Part shown: in pieces, positions 26,377 to 35,398 of the stretch | Position numbering within the stretch: the first letter of the stretch is position 1 | Layout of the letters: every line of letters begins with the position of its first letter | Assembly: GCA_947172355.1 (NCBI GenBank) | Contig: CAMWBA010000003.1 | Span: 1-56,597, forward strand | Direction of reading: 5' to 3' | DNA: 56,597 bases | From: an uncultured Bacillota bacterium | GTDB taxonomy: Bacteria > Bacillota > Clostridia > Oscillospirales > Oscillospiraceae | Program-made: the position numbers and the translations under genes | Notes under the pieces: generated by a model | The model's input: the letters and a program-made list of their open reading frames with translations, nothing else | Databases searched by the model: none | Told to the model about the DNA's origin: nothing

Positions 26377-27936
26377 ATGCCAAAAGAAGCAAAAGATCTA
26401 CAGAAAAAAAGTATGCTGGACCGTATCCTTGACGCTATCGAGCGTGCCGGCAACAAGCTGCCTGATCCGATCACTCTGTTCCTTGGCCTTGCAATTATCG
26501 TGGTCCTGATTTCCTGGCTGTGCAGCGCCCTGAATGTGCAGGCCCGCAACCCCGCCACGCAGGAGATGGTCACCGTTCAGAACCTGTTCTCCGTTTACGG
26601 CCTTCAGTATCTGTGGAGCAACGTTATCACCAATTTCTCCGGCTTCGCCCCTCTGGGCATGGTGCTGGTGGCGGTGATCGGCTCCTCCGTGGCCGAAAAG
26701 AGCGGCTTCCTGGTCACCCTGATGCAGAACTTCCTGGGCGGCGCCAAGGGCTGGATCGTCACCGCCGTTGTGATGTTCCTGGGCATCAACCTGAACATCG
26801 CCGGTGACGCGGGCTTTATCATTCTGCCCCCGCTGGCCGCTATCCTGTATATGTCCATCGGCCGCAGCCCCATGCTTGGCCTGTTTGTCGCGTTCGCCTC
26901 TGTGGCCGCCGGTTTCTGCGCCAACATCATGATCGGCCTGTCTGACGCCTTGGCCTACGGCTTTACCGAGCCCGCCGCCCAGATGTATGACGCCAGCTAT
27001 TCCGCCTCCATCGCCATCAACTGGTACTTTATGATCGCCTCCTGCTTCTTTCTGACCATTGCGGGCACCTTCATCACCGAGATGGTCATGGTTCACCGCT
27101 TCCCGGTCACCAAGGAGGAGCTGGCCCGGTACGACTTTGATGAGAACAGCACCAACATCACCCCTGTTCAGAAGAAGGGCCTGGCCGTTGCCGGCATCGC
27201 CGAGCTGATCTATATCGCCATCGTGCTGCTGCTCTCCCTGCCCATCTTCGGCAACCCCATTCTGGGCGATGAGACCGGTTCCATCACCGCCTCCGCCGCC
27301 CCCTTCACCAAGGGCATCGTGTTTACCGTCACCCTGGCCCTGATGGTGCCCGGCATCGCCTACGGCGTGGCCATCGGCAAGTATAAGAACGACAAGGACG
27401 TGTGGGCTGACATCAGCCAGGGCTTCTCTGAGATGGGCAACTACGTCTTTATGTGCTTCTTTATCTCCATCTTCACCAACTTCTTCTCCGTATCCCGTCT
27501 GGGCACCGTCCTGGCCATCAGCGGCGCCAACGGCTTGAAGGCCATCGGCTTTACCGGCATCCCGCTGATGATCGGCCTGATCATTGTGTCCTGTTTTGTC
27601 AACCTGTTCATCGGCTCTGCCTCGGCCAAGTGGGCCATTCTGGCGCCGGTGTATGTCCCTATGATGATGATTATGGGCTTTGACCCCGCCATCACTCAGA
27701 TGGTCTACCGCATTGGCGACTCCATAACCAACCCCCTGTCCCCCCTGTTCACCTATATGCCCGTCATCCTGGGGTATGCCCGCAAGTATGACAAGGAGGC
27801 CGGTCTGGGCAGCGTCATCGCCAACATGATCCCCTTCTCCGCCTGCTTCGCGGTGGTCTGGATTCTCCAGGTCATTGTATGGGTTGTGTTTAATCTGCCC
27901 CTTGGCCCCGGCGGCGGCATCTACCTGGCCGGCTAA
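26377..27936 (+). CDS. AbgT-family transporter, 519 aa
   Basis: It is a polytopic inner-membrane transporter of the AbgT (p-aminobenzoyl-glutamate) family. After a basic N-terminus (MPKEAKDLQKKSMLDRILD) it has IERAGNKLPDPITLFLGLA, a hallmark of the family, then about eleven membrane segments, with GINLNIAGDAGFIILPPLAAI and PLSPLFTYMPVILGYARKYD near the conserved hairpin regions. Start ATG 26377 has AAAGGAG 6 bases upstream; the frame is open to 26257 but that part is leader. Downstream are two M20 hydrolases, so it probably imports acylated amino acids or dipeptide-like compounds that they cleave. Confidence 0.92.
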   Translation: MPKEAKDLQKKSMLDRILDAIERAGNKLPDPITLFLGLAIIVVLISWLCSALNVQARNPATQEMVTVQNLFSVYGLQYLWSNVITNFSGFAPLGMVLVAVIGSSVAEKSGFLVTLMQNFLGGAKGWIVTAVVMFLGINLNIAGDAGFIILPPLAAILYMSIGRSPMLGLFVAFASVAAGFCANIMIGLSDALAYGFTEPAAQMYDASYSASIAINWYFMIASCFFLTIAGTFITEMVMVHRFPVTKEELARYDFDENSTNITPVQKKGLAVAGIAELIYIAIVLLLSLPIFGNPILGDETGSITASAAPFTKGIVFTVTLALMVPGIAYGVAIGKYKNDKDVWADISQGFSEMGNYVFMCFFISIFTNFFSVSRLGTVLAISGANGLKAIGFTGIPLMIGLIIVSCFVNLFIGSASAKWAILAPVYVPMMMIMGFDPAITQMVYRIGDSITNPLSPLFTYMPVILGYARKYDKEAGLGSVIANMIPFSACFAVVWILQVIVWVVFNLPLGPGGGIYLAG

Positions 27937-27955
27937 CGGCCGAATCCATTCCGAA

Positions 27956-27989
27956 AAACGGCCCGGATCAGCAATGGTTCGGGCCGTTT
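27956..27989 (+). terminator. Hairpin between the transporter and the second amidohydrolase
   Basis: AAACGGCCCG (27956-27965) pairs with CGGGCCGTTT (27980-27989) around a 14-base loop. Only TTT closes it, so it is more likely a partial terminator or RNA-stability element that lowers expression of the downstream genes. Confidence 0.6.
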
Positions 27990-28022
27990 AGGCCTTATTT
28001 AAATTGAAAGGAGTCTTTGCCC

Positions 28023-29213
28023 ATGGACTATGCACAACGTGCGTCCCAGCTTAGTGACGCGATCATTGCCCACCGGCACTATCTGCACCAACATGCGGAG
28101 CTCTCTCTAAAGGAAACGGAAACCACCGCCTATCTGACAAGCCAGCTCCAGGCTCTGGGGATTCCCGTCCAGACCTTTGAGGACTACCCCGGCTGCATCG
28201 CTACCATCCAAGGCGGCAAACCCGGCAAAACAGTTCTGCTCCGGGCGGATATCGACGCCCTGCCCATCCAGGAGAACAGCGGTGTGGACTTTCAGAGCCA
28301 AACCCCCGGCGTGATGCACGCCTGCGGCCACGACTGCCACGCCTCCATGCTCCTGGGTGCGGCCCAGCTGCTTTGGGAGAGCCGGGATGAGCTGAGCGGC
28401 ACCGTCAAGCTGCTGTTCCAGTCTGGCGAAGAGGTCTTTATCGGCAGTCATTACTACTGGGACAAAGGCCACCTCAAGGACGTAGATGCCGCTATGGGGA
28501 TGCATGTATGGCTGTCCGCACCCAACGGCAAGCTGTGTATCCAGGACGGCCCACTGATGGCCAGCTGTGACAATTTCAAGATTACCGTCCACGGTGTGTC
28601 CTGCCATGGCTCTACCCCGAACATCGGCAAGGACGCCATTGTGGCCGCCAGCGCCATCATTATGGCCCTCCAGACTGTGGTCAGCCGAATCAGCGACCCC
28701 CGGGACATGCTGGTGGTGACGGTGGGTAAGATCCGCGCCGGCACTCAGTTCAACATCATCACCGACACCGCCGTTTTGGAAGGCACCGTCCGGGCTCATG
28801 GTCCGGAGGCCCGCAGGCTGGCGGCGGAGAACATCCAGCGCATTGTGGAGACCACCGCCTCCGCCATGGGCTGTACCGCAGAGCTGGAATACAACTACCT
28901 GGAACCCCCGGTGCGCAACGATGACACAGCGCTCAACGACATTGCTCGTGACGCCGCCCGGAAGCTGTATGGCGAAGAAATTCTTGCCACCACGCCCCCG
29001 GCTACCGGCAGTGAGGACTTCTCCTATTTGATGGAGAAGATTCCCTCCTCTCTGTTTGTGTTCCTGGGCTGCTATGACGAGGAGACCGGCAGCGTCCACC
29101 CGGTCCATAATGAGAAATTCAAGATCAACGAGACCATTCTCCATGTCGGCGCCGCCCAATATGCCCAGTTTGCCGCCGACTATCTGGAGAAAACTGCGGG
29201 AGGTGCGAAGTGA
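28023..29213 (+). CDS. M20-family amidohydrolase, 396 aa
   Basis: This is a carboxypeptidase/aminoacylase-type amidohydrolase. It has HQHAELSLKETETT, the metal region LRADIDALPIQEN, HACGHDCHASML with the family's Cys and His ligands, FQSGEEV with the catalytic glutamate, and a C-terminal GSEDFSYL. Such proteins remove acyl groups from amino acids. Start ATG 28023 follows GGAG by 9 bases. The next gene begins on the A of this gene's TGA stop. The two are 1190-bp in-register paralogues with a 41-base identical block, which shows a tandem duplication. Confidence 0.9.
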   Translation: MDYAQRASQLSDAIIAHRHYLHQHAELSLKETETTAYLTSQLQALGIPVQTFEDYPGCIATIQGGKPGKTVLLRADIDALPIQENSGVDFQSQTPGVMHACGHDCHASMLLGAAQLLWESRDELSGTVKLLFQSGEEVFIGSHYYWDKGHLKDVDAAMGMHVWLSAPNGKLCIQDGPLMASCDNFKITVHGVSCHGSTPNIGKDAIVAASAIIMALQTVVSRISDPRDMLVVTVGKIRAGTQFNIITDTAVLEGTVRAHGPEARRLAAENIQRIVETTASAMGCTAELEYNYLEPPVRNDDTALNDIARDAARKLYGEEILATTPPATGSEDFSYLMEKIPSSLFVFLGCYDEETGSVHPVHNEKFKINETILHVGAAQYAQFAADYLEKTAGGAK

Positions 29214-30388
29214 TGGAGATTAAGACACTTGCCAAAGAACAGGAGTCCTATATCATTGAGTGCCGCCGCTGGCTCCATGCCCACCCGGAGGTGGGCGAAC
29301 AGGAGGTGGAGACTACCCGCTTCATCAAGGAGCAGCTGGATGGTATGGGAATTCCCGTCCAAACCTTTGAGGGCATCACCGGCTGTGTGGCCACCATTCA
29401 AGGTGGTCAGCCCGGCAGAACCGTCATGCTCCGGGCGGATATCGACGCCCTGCCCATCCAGGAGAACCCGGGCAAGAGCTATTGCAGCGTCAACCCCGGT
29501 GTGATGCATGCCTGCGGCCACGACTGCCACACCGCCATGCTGCTGGGAGCCGCCCGGATCCTCTGGGCCCACCGGGATGAGCTGAAGGGTACTGTCAAAC
29601 TCATCTTCCAGATGGCGGAGGAAATCGGCCGCAAGTCGGAGGAGTATGTGAAGCGGGGCGCCCTGGAGGGAGTGGACGCCATCTTTGGAATGCACGTCTG
29701 GTCCGCGCTTGACAAAGGAAAGGCCAACTTTGAGGCCGGCGGCCGCATGGCCTGCTCCGACCGCTTCACCATCCAAATCCACGGCAAAGCCGCTCATGGC
29801 AGCGCCCCCCATCAGGGAAACGACGCTATTCTGGCTGCCGCCGCCGCCGTGATGGCCCTCCAGTCTCTGCCCAGCCGGGTGGTCAACCCCTTGGACAGTC
29901 TGGTGGTATCGGTGGGGATGATGAACGGCGGCACCAAGGAGAATATTCTGTGCGACCATGTGGAGCTGGTGGGCACCGTCCGGGCCTTTGACCGGGACTT
30001 CCGCAACAGTATGCCTCAGCGCATTCAGGATGTTGTGACCAATGTGGTTCAGGGCTATGGCTGTACCGCCGACTGCGACTACTACTTCGGTCCCAGTCCT
30101 CTGATTAACGATCAGGAGGATCTGAACCGCCTGTCTCAGAACGCAGCCAAAAAGATTATGGGCGAGGACTGTCTGGTCTCTCTGAACAAGATGATGGGTG
30201 CGGAGGACTTCAGCGTCTATATGGAGCACATTCCCGGCGTATATGGCTACCTGGGCTTTAAGGACTCCAGCTGTGGGACAGAGTACATCCACCATCATCC
30301 CGCCTTTGATGTGGATGAGTCGGTTCTCTGGAGCGGTGCTGGCATCTACGTCCAGTTTGCGGTGGATTATTTGGAAGAAACCACATAA
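29213..30388 (+). CDS. M20-family amidohydrolase, tandem paralogue, 391 aa
   Basis: The ATG (29213-29215) overlaps the upstream stop by one base, so translation is coupled. GGGAGGTG lies just upstream. The metal and catalytic motifs match the preceding paralogue: HAHPEVGEQEVETT, LRADIDALPIQEN, HACGHDCHTAML, FQMAEEIG and GAEDFSVYM. It differs in the middle lid region, which may give a different acyl or amino-acid preference. A role with the upstream transporter in hydrolysing imported conjugates is inferred. Confidence 0.9.
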   Translation: MEIKTLAKEQESYIIECRRWLHAHPEVGEQEVETTRFIKEQLDGMGIPVQTFEGITGCVATIQGGQPGRTVMLRADIDALPIQENPGKSYCSVNPGVMHACGHDCHTAMLLGAARILWAHRDELKGTVKLIFQMAEEIGRKSEEYVKRGALEGVDAIFGMHVWSALDKGKANFEAGGRMACSDRFTIQIHGKAAHGSAPHQGNDAILAAAAAVMALQSLPSRVVNPLDSLVVSVGMMNGGTKENILCDHVELVGTVRAFDRDFRNSMPQRIQDVVTNVVQGYGCTADCDYYFGPSPLINDQEDLNRLSQNAAKKIMGEDCLVSLNKMMGAEDFSVYMEHIPGVYGYLGFKDSSCGTEYIHHHPAFDVDESVLWSGAGIYVQFAVDYLEETT

Positions 30389-30420
30389 TAGAACGGATAA
30401 CATCAAAAGGAGGGATGATT

Positions 30421-31038
30421 ATGAAACTCACTTGGCTGGGCCATTCCTGTTTCAAGGTAGAATCCGAGGGATACTCCATCATCCTGGACCCCTATGCCGA
30501 GGGAAGCGTACCAGGCTACCGGCCTGTCCGGGAGACAGCAGACCGGGTGCTGTGCAGCCATGGACACAAGGACCACGGGGCGGTGGAGTGCGTCACTCTG
30601 CGCCAGGGCGGAACCTCTCCCTTTACCGTGGAGACCATCGAAACCTGGCACGACGACCAGCAGGGGGCGCTCCGGGGGAGCGACATCATCCACATCCTGG
30701 ACGATGGCCAGTGCCGGGTGGCCCATCTGGGCGACCTAGGATGTGAGCTGACAGCGGAGCAAAAGGACAAGCTCCGGGGACTCACCGCCCTCTTGATCCC
30801 CGTGGGAGGCTACTACACCATTGATGCCGCCCAAGCCAGCGCCTTGGCCGATGAGCTCTCTCCCACCGTGGTTATCCCCATGCACTACCGGGGCGCGGGC
30901 TTCGGTTATGACGTGATCGGGCCCCTGGCGGACTTCACCGCCCTGCGTAACGATGGGAAGGAGTACCCCGGCTCCGCCTTGGAGCTTACCCCTAAAGTGG
31001 AAAAGCAGACCGCTGTGCTGAAACCGCAGAACGTATAA
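30421..31038 (+). CDS. UPF0173-type metallo-beta-lactamase-fold hydrolase, 205 aa
   Basis: The protein begins MKLTWLGHSCFKVESEG, the standard start of the UPF0173/YtkL-like branch of the metallo-beta-lactamase fold. SHGHKDHGAV supplies the HxHxDH metal site, VAHLGDLG a further metal ligand region, and VVIPMHYR the last His. Members are predicted hydrolases of unknown substrate. Start ATG 30421 is 7 bases after AGGAGG; the earlier ATG (30415) is too close. It is last in the transporter-amidohydrolase operon, 32 bases after the second paralogue. Confidence 0.9.
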   Translation: MKLTWLGHSCFKVESEGYSIILDPYAEGSVPGYRPVRETADRVLCSHGHKDHGAVECVTLRQGGTSPFTVETIETWHDDQQGALRGSDIIHILDDGQCRVAHLGDLGCELTAEQKDKLRGLTALLIPVGGYYTIDAAQASALADELSPTVVIPMHYRGAGFGYDVIGPLADFTALRNDGKEYPGSALELTPKVEKQTAVLKPQNV

Positions 31039-31164
31039 AGCCCGATTTGCGGTCATAGTTCCGGTGCAGTTCATGTGAAAAACAGCGGCAAGGCGAGTTA
31101 AAATTGTTCCCATTAAACTGAGTTTGGCAGTGCAGCCAGGGATCAATCCCTACAGAAGTCAGGC

Positions 31165-31208
31165 AAAGAAAGCGGAGGCGTCCAAATTGGGACGCCTCCG
31201 CTTTCTTT
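31165..31208. terminator. Bidirectional terminator, 19-bp perfect stem
   Basis: AAAGAAAGCGGAGGCGTCC (31165-31183) pairs perfectly with GGACGCCTCCGCTTTCTTT (31190-31208). It lies between the convergent metallo-hydrolase and TPP-enzyme genes and has A/T-rich ends on both strands. Confidence 0.9.
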
Positions 31209-31249
31209 GGGGGAAGGAAGAAAGAGAGAAAAGTCTGTAAATTAACCAC

Positions 31250-33085
31250 TTACTTGGCGTTGTGGGACTTGGAGTGGCTGGGAGCGACGTACTGGCCGTT
31301 CTCCTTTTGGACCAGTTTGCCCTCCTTGACCAGCTCGTTGGGGGAATAAATGTCGTTGATGTTCCAGCAGCCGGGGGTGGGTACCACGATATTTTCCATG
31401 GGAGCTTCTACCAGGAAGGGTTTTCCCGCTTTGTTGGCGGCAATGGCCTTCTCCATGGCGGGCAGGAAGTCCTCAGCGGATTCACAGCGGATGGCGTCTA
31501 CACCATAGGCGCGGGCCACATCGGCCCAGCAGGGGGTGTAGGGCTGGCCGTCGGGGGTGTGGAATACGGTGCCGAACTTGGTCTGATAGTTGGCGTTTTC
31601 CAGACCGGCGATGGTGCCGAAGGCGGAGTTGTTCATCACGACCCAGGTGCAGGCAATGCCCTGCTCCACAGCGGTGGCCAGACAGGTGGGGTTGACACCG
31701 AAGCCGCCGTCGCCGGTGAGGGTCAGGCAGATGCGGTCGGGCGCGGCCAGCTTGCCGCCCAGAACGGCGGAGGCGCCGAAGCCCATGGTGGCCAGACCGG
31801 AGGAGTGGTGGATGGTGCCGGGGACGGTGATATCAAATTGCTGCGCGACACCGTTTTTGTTCCAGCCCACATCGGTGAAGATCACAGCGTCCTCGGGGAT
31901 GGCCGCCTTTACATCCCGCAGGATGCGCTGGGGGGTCATGGGGAAGCGGGCATCCTCGGAGATGGCCTGGTTAGAAGCCTTAAACGCGGCTTTGGCCTCA
32001 GCGATTTTTTCCCGCAGGCCGGGGCGCTTCTTGCCCTCGGGACAGATCTTTTTGGCCTCTTCCAGAATTTGGGCCAACCCAATTTTTAGGTCGCCGATGG
32101 CGCCAATCTCTACAGGGTAGTTCCGGCCGATCTCGGTGGGGTCAATGTCGATCTGAAGGAAGGTGGTCTTGTCGGGGTCAAAGGTGACGCCCTGATACCA
32201 GCTGGAGCTGTCCGCCTCGGCAAAACGGGTGCCCAGGCCCAGGATGACGTCAGCGTTGACGGTGAAGGAGTGGGTGAACTCCATGCCCCAGAAGCCGGTC
32301 TGGCCGATCATCAGGGGGTGGCGGTCGGACAGGCAGCCCTGGCCCATCAGGGTGCGGGACACAGGGATGTCCAGGAACTCGGCCAGAGCGGCCAGCTCTT
32401 CGGAAGCCTGCGCCAGCAGAATGCCGCCGCCGGCGTGGAGGACGGGGTGTTCGGCGTTGACCAGCTTCTCGGCAATGGCCTTGACCGCGGCGGGGTCGAG
32501 CGCGGGACGCATGGTGACGTGGCTGTCTTTGTAAGTGCGGGACCACAGCTCCTCCTCCATCTCCCGAGAGAACATGTCCATGGGAACGTCGATGAGGACG
32601 GGGCCGGGGCGGCCGGACTCGGCCATGCGGAAAGCCTTATCCATGATGTAAGGCAGAGCCTCTACGTCGTCAATACGCCAGCAGCGCTTGCAGACAGGCT
32701 CCAGAATCTTGTACTGGTCGCCGTCGGCGTGCATATTGACCTCCTGATGGGGGTGACGGCCGAAGTAGTAGCTGGGCACGTCGCCGGCGATGACCACCAT
32801 GGGGATGGAGTCGAAGGAGGCGTTGGCCACACCGGTGAGGACGTTGGTCAGGCCGGGGCCCAGGTGGCACATGACCACGGAGGCCTTGTGGGTCAGGCGG
32901 GCGTAGCCGTCGGCGGCGGTGGAGGCCACAGCCTCGTGGCGGTTGGAAATGTACTTCACCTTGGGGTTGCGGTGGAAGGCGTCCAGCATGCCGATTACGG
33001 TGTGACCGCACAGGCCAAAGACATACTCCACGTTCCGGCGGGCCAGATAGTCAACGATGAGATCGGATACCAGCTTTTTGCTCAT
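31250..33085 (-). CDS. Thiamine-diphosphate enzyme of the acetolactate-synthase family, 611 aa
   Basis: The protein has the three-domain layout of ThDP decarboxylases and synthases: an N-terminal Pyr domain with the activating Glu51 in RHEAVASTAADGYAR, a central domain, and a C-terminal PP domain with GDGGFGVNPTCLATAV and VVMNNSAFGT (Mg/ThDP motif GDGx~26NN). It is more distant than a biosynthetic IlvB and no small subunit gene is nearby, so it is more likely a catabolic carboligase or decarboxylase. AGGAGG precedes ATG 33085. A LysR gene lies upstream in the same direction, and a TRAP cluster further on. The substrate is unknown. Confidence 0.88.
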   Translation of the reverse strand: MSKKLVSDLIVDYLARRNVEYVFGLCGHTVIGMLDAFHRNPKVKYISNRHEAVASTAADGYARLTHKASVVMCHLGPGLTNVLTGVANASFDSIPMVVIAGDVPSYYFGRHPHQEVNMHADGDQYKILEPVCKRCWRIDDVEALPYIMDKAFRMAESGRPGPVLIDVPMDMFSREMEEELWSRTYKDSHVTMRPALDPAAVKAIAEKLVNAEHPVLHAGGGILLAQASEELAALAEFLDIPVSRTLMGQGCLSDRHPLMIGQTGFWGMEFTHSFTVNADVILGLGTRFAEADSSSWYQGVTFDPDKTTFLQIDIDPTEIGRNYPVEIGAIGDLKIGLAQILEEAKKICPEGKKRPGLREKIAEAKAAFKASNQAISEDARFPMTPQRILRDVKAAIPEDAVIFTDVGWNKNGVAQQFDITVPGTIHHSSGLATMGFGASAVLGGKLAAPDRICLTLTGDGGFGVNPTCLATAVEQGIACTWVVMNNSAFGTIAGLENANYQTKFGTVFHTPDGQPYTPCWADVARAYGVDAIRCESAEDFLPAMEKAIAANKAGKPFLVEAPMENIVVPTPGCWNINDIYSPNELVKEGKLVQKENGQYVAPSHSKSHNAK

Positions 33086-33230
33086 AAGTAAATTCCTCCT
33101 GTTTTTGTAGTTTGTTGTTGACCAATCGAAAAGGGACATGATTGGCTTCTCGGATTTTGGCAGGACATCTGCCCAGCCGCCCGGAAAAAACCCCTGTTAT
33201 CCCTGCTCTTTCGGTGTTCTGCTTAATAAA

Positions 33231-33260
33231 ATAATAGTATAAAGGGGCACTTTTGTCCAA
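33231..33260 (-). promoter_or_regulatory. Promoter of the TPP-enzyme gene
   Basis: On the minus strand TTGGAC (complement of 33255-33260), 18 bases and TATTAT (complement of 33231-33236) make a reasonable promoter, leaving a leader of about 140 bases. Confidence 0.6.
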
Positions 33261-33327
33261 TATCCTGTTTTCATTTACTGTTCTATTTTGACCATAGATT
33301 TCGGAGGGGAGAGGCGGATTTTTCCAG

Positions 33328-33355
33328 AAAAAACGGAGGCGTTTCCGCCTCCGTT
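33328..33355 (-). terminator. Terminator of the LysR gene
   Basis: AACGGAGGCG (33332-33341) pairs with CGCCTCCGTT (33346-33355) with a 4-base loop. On the minus strand a run of T follows. It separates the LysR gene from the TPP gene. Confidence 0.85.
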
Positions 33356-33373
33356 GTGCTGTGTGACAGGATG

Positions 33374-34294
33374 TTAAAACAAGTTGGGATGATTCTTTTG
33401 CAGAAATTGGGTGAAGACCTCGCCGCTGCGGATGATAAAATCCCGAAAATACTCCGCGGCTGGGGGCAGATACTGCCCCTTGTTCCATTGCAGGTAGAGC
33501 CGGCGGGGCGGGATGTCGTTGGCAATGCGGATTATCTTGGTGTTGTAGGGTGCGCCGCCCAAGGGATAGGGGATAATGGACACCCCGTGGCTGGCCGCCA
33601 CAAGACCGTAGATAATCAGGTCCTGGGCGGTTTCCATGGTGATGTTGGGGTGAATGTCCAGCGATTGAAAGATCTGATCGGTGACGCCCCGGAGCTGGCA
33701 GTTGGTGTCGAAGGCAATGAAGTCCTCCCCGTCCAGTTCCCGCAGGTCGGCCTGGTCGTGGCGGGCCAGACGGTGGCCCAGCGGGACCAGCAGGACAATC
33801 TGGTGGTCCCCGATGTAAGAGGTGGCCACTCGGGGGTCGTCCACTTCGGTGGCAAAGATTAAATCCACCTGGCCGGCCAGCAGCTGTTCCCGCAGCTGGG
33901 CATAGGTGGCCTCCTGGTTGAACTGGAGGCGCACGTCTATCCGGTTGGTCTCGGACACATAGCGGACAATAATGTCCGGGGCAAATTGGGCCAGGGAGGG
34001 GAAGCCGGCCATCACCACCGTACCCGTGTTGGGGTTGATGTAGTCGGACAGGGTGGCAATGCCCGTCTCCAGAGTCTCCAAAGTCTGCTGAACATAGGGG
34101 AGGAAGAGCTGGCCGTATTTGGTCAGCTCCACATTGCGGCCGCGCTTGACAAAAAACTCTACATTCAGCTCAGCCTCCAGTTCCTGGATGGCGTGGCTTA
34201 GGCTGGACTGGCTGACATACAGTTTTTCCGCCGCCCGTGTATAGTGTTCCAGTTCGGCAATGGCTTTAAAATAGTACAGCTGCCGCAGATTCAT
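33374..34294 (-). CDS. LysR-family transcriptional regulator, 306 aa
   Basis: The N-terminal winged HTH (MNLRQLYYFKAIAELEHYTR, then AAEKLYVSQSSLSHAIQELE) is a typical LysR reader. The remaining ~210 residues form the co-inducer domain with the usual FPSLAQFAP, IGDHQIVLLVPLGHRLA and GVSIIPYPL segments. It sits between the TPP enzyme and the EamA/TRAP genes, all on the minus strand, and is the likely regulator of one or both units. The start is preceded by AAGGGG. It lies 26 bases after the EamA stop and may be co-transcribed with it. Confidence 0.93.
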   Translation of the reverse strand: MNLRQLYYFKAIAELEHYTRAAEKLYVSQSSLSHAIQELEAELNVEFFVKRGRNVELTKYGQLFLPYVQQTLETLETGIATLSDYINPNTGTVVMAGFPSLAQFAPDIIVRYVSETNRIDVRLQFNQEATYAQLREQLLAGQVDLIFATEVDDPRVATSYIGDHQIVLLVPLGHRLARHDQADLRELDGEDFIAFDTNCQLRGVTDQIFQSLDIHPNITMETAQDLIIYGLVAASHGVSIIPYPLGGAPYNTKIIRIANDIPPRRLYLQWNKGQYLPPAAEYFRDFIIRSGEVFTQFLQKNHPNLF

Positions 34295-34320
34295 AGTTCC
34301 ACCCCTTCATTCCAAATTTT

Positions 34321-35262
34321 CTATCTTCTATTATCCATCATTTTGGAAAAATAAGCAAACTTTTTTTGGAGGATTTCCCGGGATTTTGGAGATTTCTTCG
34401 CTTCCCAGGCGCTTAGAACCACGTCCAGGGAGATCAGGAGCAGGCCAACCAAAAAGGTGGGGGTGAAGGCCTCCTTCAGCAGCGCGGCGCCCAGCAGGGC
34501 GGAGAAGGCGGGCTGGAGGGGATAAAACAGAGAGCAGGTGCTGGCGGGCAGGAGGGAGAGGCATTTGGTCCAAGTGTATTGGGCTGCGCCGGAGCCAAAG
34601 ATGCCCAAATATAGAATAATCAGCCCTGTTTTGGGGGAGAAGACCACCGGCTGGGTGGCTGCGGAGAGAATACCGGCGGGGATGTGGAGGAGCAGACCGA
34701 TGGCCATGCCATAGGTAGTGATCAAAATGGCGGGATATTTGGCGGTGAGCCGACGCATATACACCGAGGCGAAGCCCCAGGTGATGACAGAAAGGAGCAC
34801 CGCAGCCATTCCCAGAAGTTCGCTCTGACTGCCCGCCCCCCGGGTGATGACCACCGTGCCCGCCAGGGCCAGAGCCAGACAGAGTAGCTTGACCGGGGTG
34901 ATATGCTCCTTGAGCAGCAAGGCGGCTAGGATGGTGACCGAGACCGGGTTCAGAGCATTAATCAGGGAGGCCATGGTGGCACCCGTGAGGGAGATGCCCA
35001 GCTGAATCAGAAAAAAGGTGGAAAAATAGCCCAGAATACCGATGAGAATAAGGTATTTCCAGTCCTCCCGCTGGATGTTTGTCCCCAGATGCTTCCGGGC
35101 CATCCAGAGCAGAGGGACCATAGCGGTGACGCACCGCAGGCAGGCCACCAGGGCGGGGGGCAGGTCCTGGGCAATGAGTTTGCCCCCAACATAGACGCTG
35201 CCCCAGATAAAAAAGGTAACGAACAACAGCCCGAAAGCCTGTCCGCTTGGTTTTGTCTCCAT
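34321..35262 (-). CDS. EamA/DMT-family transporter, 313 aa
   Basis: The protein has ten predicted membrane helices in two EamA repeats; LPPALVACLRCVTAMVPLL and NALNPVSVTILAALLLKE are diagnostic of the drug/metabolite transporter superfamily. Such proteins usually export amino acids or other small metabolites. Start METKPSG at 35262 follows GGAGGAG; the longer frame to 35307 has no ribosome site. It follows the TRAP terminator and precedes the LysR gene. The substrate cannot be told. Confidence 0.88.
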   Translation of the reverse strand: METKPSGQAFGLLFVTFFIWGSVYVGGKLIAQDLPPALVACLRCVTAMVPLLWMARKHLGTNIQREDWKYLILIGILGYFSTFFLIQLGISLTGATMASLINALNPVSVTILAALLLKEHITPVKLLCLALALAGTVVITRGAGSQSELLGMAAVLLSVITWGFASVYMRRLTAKYPAILITTYGMAIGLLLHIPAGILSAATQPVVFSPKTGLIILYLGIFGSGAAQYTWTKCLSLLPASTCSLFYPLQPAFSALLGAALLKEAFTPTFLVGLLLISLDVVLSAWEAKKSPKSREILQKKFAYFSKMMDNRR

Positions 35263-35330
35263 AACGGCTCCTCCATACGTTTTACGGGTCGCCTCCACGG
35301 CTCCCAACGGCGCAGGAGGGCGGATGCGGA

Positions 35331-35367
35331 AAATGGGCCGGCGCCGTCAAGGCGACGCCGCCGGCCC
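35331..35367 (-). terminator. Terminator of the TRAP operon
   Basis: GGGCCGGCG (35335-35343) pairs with CGCCGGCCC (35359-35367); on the minus strand ATTTTCC follows. It lies 31 bases past the solute-binding-protein stop. Confidence 0.7.
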
Positions 35368-35398
35368 GAATATGCGGTATCTTCTGTGCGAGGGGGAA

